Below, in pieces: positions 1 to 4,767 of a DNA stretch of 8,198 bases. How positions within the stretch are numbered: the first letter of the stretch is position 1; each line of letters opens with the position of its first letter. The position numbers and the translations under genes were made by a program. This stretch comes from Nocardioidaceae bacterium (lineage in GTDB: Bacteria > Actinomycetota > Actinomycetes > Propionibacteriales > Nocardioidaceae): assembly GCA_013696015.1 (NCBI GenBank), contig JACCZI010000276.1, forward strand, positions 1 to 8,198, written 5' to 3'. The notes beneath the pieces are model-generated. The model was given only the letters and a program-made list of their open reading frames with translations, ran no database searches and had not been told where the DNA came from.

Positions 1-144
1 GCCCAGCAGCCAGACGACGAGCTGCGCCGCCTGGCATCCGATGCTGCAGCGCAGATCGGTTTGCCGCTCACCGAGATAGCAACCGGCACGACGGGGCTGG
101 AGCGCGCACTCGCCGCCGCCCTGGCGGTCGAGATCGCGGTGTAG
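1..144 (+). CDS. C-terminal end of an unrecognised protein (5' truncated by window edge)
   Basis: An open frame runs from base 1 to a TAG at 142-144, giving 47 residues. The tail is rich in Ala and Leu and contains IGLPLTEIATGTTGLERAL before ending in EIAV. Its composition and codon use match the neighbouring genes, so it is probably a real 3' end and not a chance frame. The pattern of a helix, then 'GLPLTEI', then a second helix suggests the last beta-alpha unit of a small alpha/beta domain; that is inference. I considered a DUF1638-like C-terminus from the general look of the tail, but the piece is too short to support a family name. It converges on the MTHFR-like gene with a single base between the two stop codons, so the two are not one operon. 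Confidence 0.6.
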   Translation, partial: AQQPDDELRRLASDAAAQIGLPLTEIATGTTGLERALAAALAVEIAV

Positions 145-145
145 G

Positions 146-1003
146 TCAGCCGACCAGTGAAGGGTCTTCGGCGGTCAGCAGGCGCTGTCGCCACCGTTCC
201 ACCTCGGCCACCTGGTTGAACGTGAACAGGTGGAGGCCGGTGACCAGCGACTCAGGCGCGGTGAGAGTCGCGGCGGTCTTGTCGAGGAACCGTTCCGGGC
301 TGTAGCCGGGCGAGGCGATCTTGGCGACGTTCGCCTTGTTCTTGGTCAGGAACCGCGTGGACTCCCCCACGCCGATCTTGGTGGCCATGGCCAGCAGCTT
401 GGTGCGCTCGACCGGGCCGGCCAGCCCGACGAGCACCGGCAGCGTGATCCCGCGCTTGCGGATGCGGGCGATCCAGTGCCGCAGCGCACCCGGGTCGAAG
501 CACATGTTGCTCACGATGTACGTGGCGTACCGCCGTTTGTCCCACATCGACTGCACGGTGACGTCGTCGCCGATGGTGGGATGCGACTCGGGATAGCCGG
601 TCACGCCGACGTGTCCAAACGGTGAGCCCAGGGCCGTCAGGTCCTCGAGCAGGTCCACCGCACTGGAGTAGTCGCCGGCGATGGGGTCGGCGTCCCCCGC
701 CGGCACGAACACCGTGTCGATGCCCGCGGCGGCCAGCCGCTCGCTGATCTCGGTCAGTTCGGACCGTCCGCTCACCATCCTCGCCGCCAGGTGCGGGACC
801 GCACGGTAGCCGGAGCCCGCCAGGCGCTCCGCAAGCTCGAGCGTGGCCTCCAGTCCCCGGTTCGGGGATGCGGTCACGGTGATGGTCCGACCCGCGGCGA
901 CGTTCTCGATGATTCGCTGCTCGGCGGTGGGGGTCGGGAGCACCTCCAGCCGGGCATCGCGCAGCAGCGGCGCCAATGACTGCCGGCGACGCTTGCTGCG
1001 CAT
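146..1003 (-). CDS. Methylenetetrahydrofolate reductase-like protein (MetF superfamily)
   Basis: A 285-residue single-domain TIM-barrel protein of the MTHFR superfamily. The family reduces 5,10-methylene-THF to 5-methyl-THF in the cytoplasm, supplying methionine synthesis. Visible landmarks in MetF order: EVLPTPT with Glu20 in the place of the catalytic Glu of MetF; TVTASPNRG (42-50); PHLAAR (70-75); AGD with Asp104 in the place of the flavin-contacting Asp; GYPESHP (136-142), matching the MetF 'GYPExHP' signature; SNMCFD (165-170), where E. coli MetF has TQFFFD; and LHLFTFNQ near the C-terminus. The length is close to bacterial MetF (about 290-300), with no eukaryotic regulatory domain. ATG at 1001-1003 has a strong Shine-Dalgarno. 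The gene follows icd on the same strand after 55 bases, so co-transcription is possible. Asn166 replaces the folate-contacting Gln, so this is a divergent member. Mycobacteria are known to have divergent MTHFRs that lack flavin, so loss of classical residues need not mean loss of activity. The exact substrate is inferred. Confidence 0.82.
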   Translation of the reverse strand: MRSKRRRQSLAPLLRDARLEVLPTPTAEQRIIENVAAGRTITVTASPNRGLEATLELAERLAGSGYRAVPHLAARMVSGRSELTEISERLAAAGIDTVFVPAGDADPIAGDYSSAVDLLEDLTALGSPFGHVGVTGYPESHPTIGDDVTVQSMWDKRRYATYIVSNMCFDPGALRHWIARIRKRGITLPVLVGLAGPVERTKLLAMATKIGVGESTRFLTKNKANVAKIASPGYSPERFLDKTAATLTAPESLVTGLHLFTFNQVAEVERWRQRLLTAEDPSLVG

Positions 1004-1007
1004 GACG

Positions 1008-1015
1008 CCTCCTCT
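1008..1015 (-). promoter_or_regulatory. Strong ribosome binding site of the MTHFR-like gene
   Basis: Read on the minus strand, AGAGGAGG precedes the ATG at 1001-1003 by four bases. It is the best Shine-Dalgarno in the window and fixes the start of the 285-residue protein. It suggests independent translation initiation downstream of icd rather than coupling. Confidence 0.75.
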
Positions 1016-1058
1016 ACGAGCGAATATGCGTATCGGCTGCTACGGCAACCTCAATGCA

Positions 1059-2276
1059 TCATCTCTCGGCGGCGGCGAGGTTCTCGTCGAGGGCCGCGAG
1101 GAACTCCTCGGTCGTGAGCCAGCCCTGGTCGGGTCCGACCAGCAGGGCCAGGTCCTTGGTCATGCTGCCGCTCTCGACGGTCTCGACGCACACCTGCTCC
1201 AGCCCTTCGGCAAAGGCGGTCACCGCTGGCGTGCCGTCGAGCTTCCCGCGGTGCTTGAGCCCGCCGGTCCAGGCGAAGATCGACGCGATCGGGTTGGTCG
1301 AGGTCGGCTTGCCCTGCTGGTGCTGGCGGTAGTGCCTGGTGACCGTGCCGTGCGCGGCCTCGGCCTCGACGGTTCGTCCGTCGGGTGTCATCAGCACCGA
1401 CGTCATGAGACCGAGCGAGCCGAACCCCTGCGCGACCGTGTCGGACTGCACGTCGCCGTCGTAGTTCTTGCAGGCCCACACATAGCCGCCCTCCCACTTC
1501 AGCGCGGCAGCGACCATGTCGTCGATGAGGCGGTGCTCGTACGTCAGCCCGGCCGCCTCGTAGTCGGCCTTGAACTCCGACTCGTACACCCGGGCGAAGA
1601 TATCCTTGAAAGCCCCGTCGTAGGCCTTGAGGATCGTGTTCTTGGTGGACAGGTAGACGGGGTAGCCGCGCTGCAGCCCGTACGAAAGCGACGCGCGGGC
1701 GAAGTCCTCGATAGAGGTGTTGAAGTTGTACATGCCCAGGACGACACCGCCGTCCTCGGGCATCGAGACGATCTCCATCTCGACCGGGTCGGTGCCGTCG
1801 GCCGGGGTGTACGTCAGCGTCACCGTGCCCGCGCCGGGGACCTTGAAGTCGGTCGCCTTGTACTGGTCGCCGTGCGCGTGACGCCCGACGATGATCGGCT
1901 TGGTCCACCCGGGCACCAACCGCGGGATGTTGGAGATCACGATCGGCTCACGGAAGATCACCCCGCCGAGGATGTTGCGGATCGTGCCGTTGGGCGATCG
2001 CCACATCCGCTTCAGGCCGAACTCCGCGACCCGCGCCTCGTCCGGGGTGATCGTCGCGCACTTCACTCCGACGCCGTGCTGCTTGATCGCGTTCGCCGCG
2101 TCCACGGTGATCTGGTCGTCACTGGCATCCCGGCTCTCGATGCTCAGGTCGTAGTAGAGCAGGTCAACGTCGAGGTACGGGTGGATCAGGCGCTCTTTGA
2201 TGAACTGCCAGATGATCCGGGTCATCTCGTCACCGTCGAGCTCGACGACCGGCTTCTCGACCTTCACCTTCGCCAT
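1059..2276 (-). CDS. icd: NADP-dependent isocitrate dehydrogenase, eukaryote-type homodimeric
   Basis: A 405-residue enzyme for oxidative decarboxylation of isocitrate to 2-oxoglutarate in the TCA cycle, producing NADPH. The protein opens MAKVKVEKPVVELDGDEMTR, and its residue numbers match human IDH1 closely: Ser94, Asn96, Arg100, Arg109, Arg132 and Tyr139 for isocitrate, Lys212 as the catalytic Lys, and Asp252, Asp275 and Asp279 for the metal ion. EAEAAHGTVTRHY (303-315) carries the Arg-His pair (313-314) that reads the 2'-phosphate of NADP, one position earlier than in IDH1. This is the class of M. tuberculosis Icd1, not the E. coli-type enzyme. I chose ATG 2274-2276 because the family begins there; the frame stays open upstream to 2345, but that extension has no family resemblance and would run through the palindrome. 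A modest GGGAG lies nine bases upstream. The gene is divergent from mdh and 55 bases upstream of the MTHFR-like gene on the same strand. Confidence 0.97.
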   Translation of the reverse strand: MAKVKVEKPVVELDGDEMTRIIWQFIKERLIHPYLDVDLLYYDLSIESRDASDDQITVDAANAIKQHGVGVKCATITPDEARVAEFGLKRMWRSPNGTIRNILGGVIFREPIVISNIPRLVPGWTKPIIVGRHAHGDQYKATDFKVPGAGTVTLTYTPADGTDPVEMEIVSMPEDGGVVLGMYNFNTSIEDFARASLSYGLQRGYPVYLSTKNTILKAYDGAFKDIFARVYESEFKADYEAAGLTYEHRLIDDMVAAALKWEGGYVWACKNYDGDVQSDTVAQGFGSLGLMTSVLMTPDGRTVEAEAAHGTVTRHYRQHQQGKPTSTNPIASIFAWTGGLKHRGKLDGTPAVTAFAEGLEQVCVETVESGSMTKDLALLVGPDQGWLTTEEFLAALDENLAAAER

Positions 2277-2310
2277 GTGCTGCGACTCCCGACCGGGTGA
2301 CTGGACCGAA

Positions 2311-2354
2311 TCTCCCGACACTGAGGTCGTGTACACAACCTCCATGTCGGGAGG
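2311..2354. promoter_or_regulatory. 44-bp near-palindrome, probable operator upstream of icd
   Basis: Bases 2311-2354 fold on a centre between 2332 and 2333 with 18 of 22 positions complementary. The outer arms are TCTCCCGACA and TGTCGGGAGG. The inner 20 bases, GAGGTCGTGTACACAACCTC (2323-2342), form a second palindrome on the same centre with one mismatched pair. The core GTGTACAC fits GT-N-TA-N-AC, the half-site geometry described for HutC-subfamily GntR regulators; assigning such a regulator is inference. The site lies 34 bases upstream of the icd start. It is not a terminator: it lies between divergent genes and no T-run follows. Confidence 0.65.
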
Positions 2355-2382
2355 TCCCTAGTCTCGCACCCCGTCGAGACCG

Positions 2383-2428
2383 ATCTCCCGACGGTGACGT
2401 CGCAGACACGGCCCCAACGTCGGGAGAT
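2383..2428. promoter_or_regulatory. Second dyad with the same arms, probable operator upstream of mdh
   Basis: ATCTCCCGACG (2383-2393) and CGTCGGGAGAT (2418-2428) are a perfect 11-bp inverted repeat separated by 24 bases, the same gap as between the arms of the 2311-2354 palindrome. The interior is only partly symmetric and lacks the GTGTACAC core. The right arm ends 51 bases before the mdh start and would overlap the mdh -35 region. Confidence 0.6.
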
Positions 2429-2435
2429 ATGGGTT

Positions 2436-2444
2436 TGCTAGCGT
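2436..2444 (+). promoter_or_regulatory. Candidate extended -10 promoter of mdh
   Basis: TGCTAGCGT matches the extended -10 form TGN-TANNNT used by primary actinobacterial sigma factors. No TTGACN-like -35 is visible at 16-18 bases upstream; that position falls on or next to the right dyad arm (2418-2428). Transcription would begin near 2451, leaving a leader of about 29 bases before the GTG. Based on pattern only. Confidence 0.35.
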
Positions 2445-2468
2445 CCGGCATCCCCCTCGGACCAGCCC

Positions 2469-2473
2469 AGGAG
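2469..2473 (+). promoter_or_regulatory. Ribosome binding site of mdh
   Basis: AGGAG lies six bases before the GTG at 2480-2482. It selects this GTG over the ATG at 2297, which would add 61 residues unlike the family and would translate through both dyads. Confidence 0.75.
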
Positions 2474-2479
2474 CGCGTA

Positions 2480-3472
2480 GTGAGCCCCAGCCCAGTCAAG
2501 GTCGCGGTGACCGGAGCCGCCGGTCAGATCGGCTACAGCCTGCTGTTCCGCATCGCCAGCGGGGCGCTGCTGGGACCCGACACCCCGGTGCAGCTGCGGC
2601 TGCTGGAGATCACGCCGGCGTTGACGGCGCTCGAGGGCGTGGTCATGGAGCTCGATGACGGCGCCTTCCCGCTGCTGGCCGGGGTCGAGATCTCCGACGA
2701 CCCGGCAGTGGCCTTCGACGGCGTGTCCGTCGCGCTGCTCGTGGGTGCCCGCCCACGCTCCAAGGGTATGGAGCGCGCAGACCTACTCGAGGCCAACGGT
2801 GCGATCTTCACCGGCCAGGGCAAGGCGCTCAACCACCACGCAGCCGACGACGTCCGGGTGACCGTGACGGGCAACCCCGCCAACACCAACGCGTTGATCG
2901 CGATGTCCAATGCTCCGGACATCCCCGCCGAGCGGTTCAGCGCCCTCACCCGCCTCGACCACAACCGGGCTCTCGCCCAGCTAGCCGCCAAGACCGGCTC
3001 GTCGGTCAACGACATCAGACGGGTCACGATCTGGGGCAACCACTCGGCGACGCAGTATCCGGACATCTTTCATGCGCAGGTGGCCGGCAATGACACCGCC
3101 GAGCTGGTGGCCGACCGGACCTGGCTGGAGAGCGAGTTCATCCCCACCGTCCAGCAGCGCGGTGCCGCGATCATCGAGGCGCGGGGCGCCTCGTCAGCCG
3201 GGTCTGCGGCGTCGGCAACCATCGACCACGCCCGCGACTGGCTCCAGGGCAGCAAGGACGGGGACTGGGTGTCGATGGCGGTGCGCTCCGACGGGTCATA
3301 CGACGTCCCGGAGGGCCTGGTGTCGTCGTTCCCCGTGATGACGGATGAGGGCGGGTACGAGATCGTGCCGGACCTCGAGATCAACGACTTCTCGCGGCAG
3401 CGGATCGACGCCAGTGCACGCGAGCTGGCCGAGGAGCGCGACGCCGTACGTCAGCTGGGCCTGCTGGGCTGA
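2480..3472 (+). CDS. mdh: Malate dehydrogenase (NAD-dependent)
   Basis: A 330-residue cytoplasmic enzyme that interconverts malate and oxaloacetate in the TCA cycle; the length is that of actinobacterial Mdh (about 329). In order: the Rossmann motif GAAGQIG (12-18); Glu43 at the end of the second strand, the acidic residue expected for NAD rather than NADP; the mobile-loop arginines in GARPRSKGMER (Arg93, Arg99); TGNPANTN (130-137) with Asn132; LTRLDHNRA (156-164) with Asp160 and Arg163; and WGNHSATQYPD (185-195) with catalytic His188. All substrate and proton-relay residues are present. It starts with GTG behind a good AGGAG. It is divergent from icd, with which it shares a control region, and convergent with the DUF3017 gene; the two stop codons are seven bases apart and the mdh TGA lies inside a stem-loop. 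The closely related lactate dehydrogenases lack this combination of loop arginines and the LTRLD segment, so the Mdh call is firm. Confidence 0.97.
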   Translation: MSPSPVKVAVTGAAGQIGYSLLFRIASGALLGPDTPVQLRLLEITPALTALEGVVMELDDGAFPLLAGVEISDDPAVAFDGVSVALLVGARPRSKGMERADLLEANGAIFTGQGKALNHHAADDVRVTVTGNPANTNALIAMSNAPDIPAERFSALTRLDHNRALAQLAAKTGSSVNDIRRVTIWGNHSATQYPDIFHAQVAGNDTAELVADRTWLESEFIPTVQQRGAAIIEARGASSAGSAASATIDHARDWLQGSKDGDWVSMAVRSDGSYDVPEGLVSSFPVMTDEGGYEIVPDLEINDFSRQRIDASARELAEERDAVRQLGLLG

Positions 3473-3480
3473 CGTACGGC
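3443..3480. terminator. Perfect 13-bp stem-loop spanning the mdh / DUF3017 gene ends
   Basis: GCCGTACGTCAGC (3443-3455) and GCTGACGTACGGC (3468-3480) pair perfectly around a 12-base loop. The left arm lies in the last mdh codons, the right arm contains the mdh TGA (3470-3472), and its last base is also part of the DUF3017 TAG (3480-3482). A stem between convergent genes can act in both directions. There is no T-run on either side; U-tract-less hairpins are common at actinobacterial gene ends, so the terminator role is plausible but inferred. Confidence 0.6.
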
Positions 3481-3758
3481 TACGGCTGCGGTGGGACCAC
3501 GATCGCCAGCAGGACGAGTGCGGTTCCGAGCAGCAGCAGCAGCAGGGCATCGCTGGAGCGCCGGCGGACGCGCAGCAGCCCCGACATCCGGTCCGGGATG
3601 AGCACGCGAGCGACGCCAGCCATGAGCATCGCCCCACCACACACCCCAGCACCGGCGCGCCACGGGCCAGCGGCGACGAGCACCAGCCCGGCCGCCAGTG
3701 CCACCAGCACCCCCGCGTACACGACGGTTCCCAGCGACAAGGGCCGGGAGCGGCTCAT
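3480..3758 (-). CDS. DUF3017 family small membrane protein
   Basis: A 92-residue protein with three hydrophobic segments (about 10-32, 35-53 and 70-89). The linker between the second and third carries RVLIPDRMSGLLRVRRRSSD, matching the 'R-x-L-x-P-x-R ... G-L-L-x-V-R-x-R ... D' pattern of DUF3017, a small actinobacterial membrane family usually found just downstream of folD. Its function is unknown. The ATG (3756-3758) overlaps the folD TGA in an ATGA, so it is the last cistron of the operon and probably depends on ribosomes finishing folD. The positively charged linker probably faces the cytoplasm by the positive-inside rule. Six consecutive Leu codons (five of them CTG) form the third membrane segment. 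The stop codon abuts the stem-loop shared with mdh. Confidence 0.85.
   Translation of the reverse strand: MSRSRPLSLGTVVYAGVLVALAAGLVLVAAGPWRAGAGVCGGAMLMAGVARVLIPDRMSGLLRVRRRSSDALLLLLLGTALVLLAIVVPPQP
3531..3545. repeat. (CAG)5 triplet run within the DUF3017 gene
   Basis: Five perfect CAG units, read as CTG on the coding minus strand, encode part of a Leu run in the third membrane segment. A short in-frame run like this can change length by slippage without breaking the frame. It is probably only a by-product of Leu-rich membrane sequence and CTG codon preference. Confidence 0.6.
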
Positions 3759-4612
3759 CCGCTGGCGCAGCGGCGCTCGGCGGCCTCGACCACGTTCGTC
3801 AGCAGCATCGCCCGGGTCATCGGGCCGACGCCACCCGGCATGGGCGCGATCCAGCCCGCCACCGTGGCGGCATCGGAGGCGACGTCGCCGACCAGCCCGG
3901 AGTCGGTGCGGGAGATCCCGACGTCCAGCACCACAGCCCCCGGCTTGAGCAGGTCGCCCGTGACCAGGCCCGGCACGCCCGCCGCCGCCACCACGATGTC
4001 CGCCCGCGCCACCTCGGCGGCCAGGTCGCGCGTCCCGGTATGGCAGAGCGTCACCGTTGCGTTCTCGCTGCGCCGGGTCAGCAGCAACCCCAACGGCCGG
4101 CCCACCGTGACACCGCGGCCGATCACGCACACCGTGGCGCCGGCGATCGGGACGTCGTAACGCCGCAGCAGCTCGACGATGCCCCGCGGGGTGCAGGGCA
4201 ACGGTGCCTCCCGGCCGAGCACCAACCAGCCGAGGTTCGTCGGATGCAGCCCGTCGGCGTCCTTGACCGGGTCGACCCGGCCGAGCACGGCGTACTCGTC
4301 GAGCCCCCTCGGCAGCGGCAGCTGCACGATGAAACCGTGGCATCCGGGGTCGGCGTTGAGTCGGTCGACCTCGGACTCGACTGTCTCCTGGGGCACGTCG
4401 GCGGGCAGCTCGACGCGGATCGACTCGATGCCGACCTGGGCGCAGTCTCGGTGCTTGCCGGCGACGTAGGCGAAGCTGCCCGGGTCGTTGCCGACGAGAA
4501 CAGTCCCCAGACCAGGGACCACTCCGCGCTGGCGGAGCGTCGCCACCCGATCGGTGAGCTCGGCGCGGATCGCAGCCGCGGTGGCCCTGCCGTCGAGCGT
4601 CTGGGCCGTCAC
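3755..4612 (-). CDS. folD: Bifunctional methylene-THF dehydrogenase / methenyl-THF cyclohydrolase
   Basis: A 285-residue cytoplasmic enzyme interconverting 5,10-methylene-THF, 5,10-methenyl-THF and 10-formyl-THF, usually with NADP. Catalytic and folate-binding landmarks: YVAGK with Tyr49 and Lys53, QLPLP (97-101), and PVKDADGLHPTN (115-126) with Asp118. The nucleotide domain shows CTPRGIVELL (140-149), IGRGVTVGRPLG (164-175), ADIVVAAAG (204-212), KPGAVVLDVGI (223-233) and PMPGGVGPMT (257-266). The length is that of other FolDs (about 280-285). I chose GTG 4610-4612 because FolD proteins begin at the equivalent of TAQ-LDG. No clear Shine-Dalgarno precedes it, and an alternative GTG lies at 4628-4630. 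The frame stays open back to a TTG overlapping the purH stop (4769-4771). Its product feeds PurN and PurH, encoded just upstream, which makes metabolic sense of the operon. Its stop overlaps the DUF3017 start. Confidence 0.95.
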   Translation of the reverse strand: MTAQTLDGRATAAAIRAELTDRVATLRQRGVVPGLGTVLVGNDPGSFAYVAGKHRDCAQVGIESIRVELPADVPQETVESEVDRLNADPGCHGFIVQLPLPRGLDEYAVLGRVDPVKDADGLHPTNLGWLVLGREAPLPCTPRGIVELLRRYDVPIAGATVCVIGRGVTVGRPLGLLLTRRSENATVTLCHTGTRDLAAEVARADIVVAAAGVPGLVTGDLLKPGAVVLDVGISRTDSGLVGDVASDAATVAGWIAPMPGGVGPMTRAMLLTNVVEAAERRCASG

Positions 4613-4767
4613 GGGGTGGAAGTCTGCCACGGGGTCAGCCCGCGGTGGCGCAGGTTCGGAACCGGGGCGGCACGACCTGGCGCACCGCAGGCAACACCGC
4701 AATCTTGCGCCACTCGGGAGATGGGGCGGCCGGGGCCAGGCATACGCCAAGCCGCCAAGCTCCGGTG
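4613..4767 (-). other. 155-base purH-folD spacer with minor repeats
   Basis: This is the only real gap in the operon. It holds a 7-bp inverted repeat, TGGCGCA (4678-4684) and TGCGCCA (4706-4712), around a 21-base loop, and an 8-base tandem near-repeat GCCAAGCC/GCCAAGCT (4746-4761). No T-run, recognisable riboswitch or clear promoter is visible. The folD frame is open right across it; the hypothetical peptide is rich in Pro, Arg and Cys (CCLRCARSC) and unlike FolD, so I treat the spacer as non-coding. It may hold an internal promoter or an mRNA processing site, which the sequence does not prove. Confidence 0.5.

Larger units (their letters stand above)
2277..2479. promoter_or_regulatory. Divergent icd-mdh control region
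   Basis: A 203-base non-coding interval must hold the promoters of both icd (leftward) and mdh (rightward). It contains four well-matched copies of the half-site TCTCCCGACR or its complement (2311-2320, 2345-2354, 2384-2393, 2418-2427), arranged as two inverted pairs, plus a weaker fifth copy (2285-2294) over the icd ribosome binding site. The best mdh promoter candidate is the extended -10 at 2436-2444. For icd the best I can offer is TTGTGT (2333-2338, minus) with GAGATT (2309-2314, minus) at 18-base spacing, which is weak. If these are right, dyad arms overlap the icd -10 and lie about where the mdh -35 would fall, a layout typical of repressor or dual-regulator sites. Promoter placement is inference; the repeats are seen directly. 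Confidence 0.7.

Noticed and set aside
144..155. GGTC-AGCC-GACC hairpin at the convergent gene ends
   Set aside because: A 4-bp stem with no T-run is too weak to call a terminator.
1021..1048. Promoter for the MTHFR-like gene: TTGCCG (1043-1048) and TATTCG (1021-1026) on the minus strand, 16 bases apart
   Set aside because: The implied transcription start falls inside the Shine-Dalgarno, which is unlikely given how strong that site is. Both hexamers are also poor matches.
843..2300. Long plus-strand open frame (485 codons) opposite icd and the MTHFR-like gene
   Set aside because: It is antisense to two firmly identified genes, and its Arg/Val/Asp/Gly-rich low-complexity composition is what GC-rich antisense frames produce. 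No recognisable motif.
2277..2345. N-terminal extension of icd to an upstream in-frame start at 2345
   Set aside because: The extra 23 residues do not resemble the family, and the IDH1 residue-number match requires the start at 2276.
2311..2428. Mobile miniature element (MITE-like) made by the inverted repeats between icd and mdh
   Set aside because: No target-site duplication, no other copies of the arms elsewhere in the window, and placement over promoter positions fits an operator better.
2297..2479. N-terminal extension of mdh to ATG at 2297
   Set aside because: The 61 extra residues are not seen in Mdh, and a good AGGAG precedes the GTG at 2480.
4613..4767. Tetrahydrofolate riboswitch ahead of folD
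   Set aside because: A folate-gene leader makes this worth asking, but I can see only a 7-bp inverted repeat with a 21-base loop and no conserved riboswitch core. A covariance-model search would be decisive; a significant hit would reverse this.
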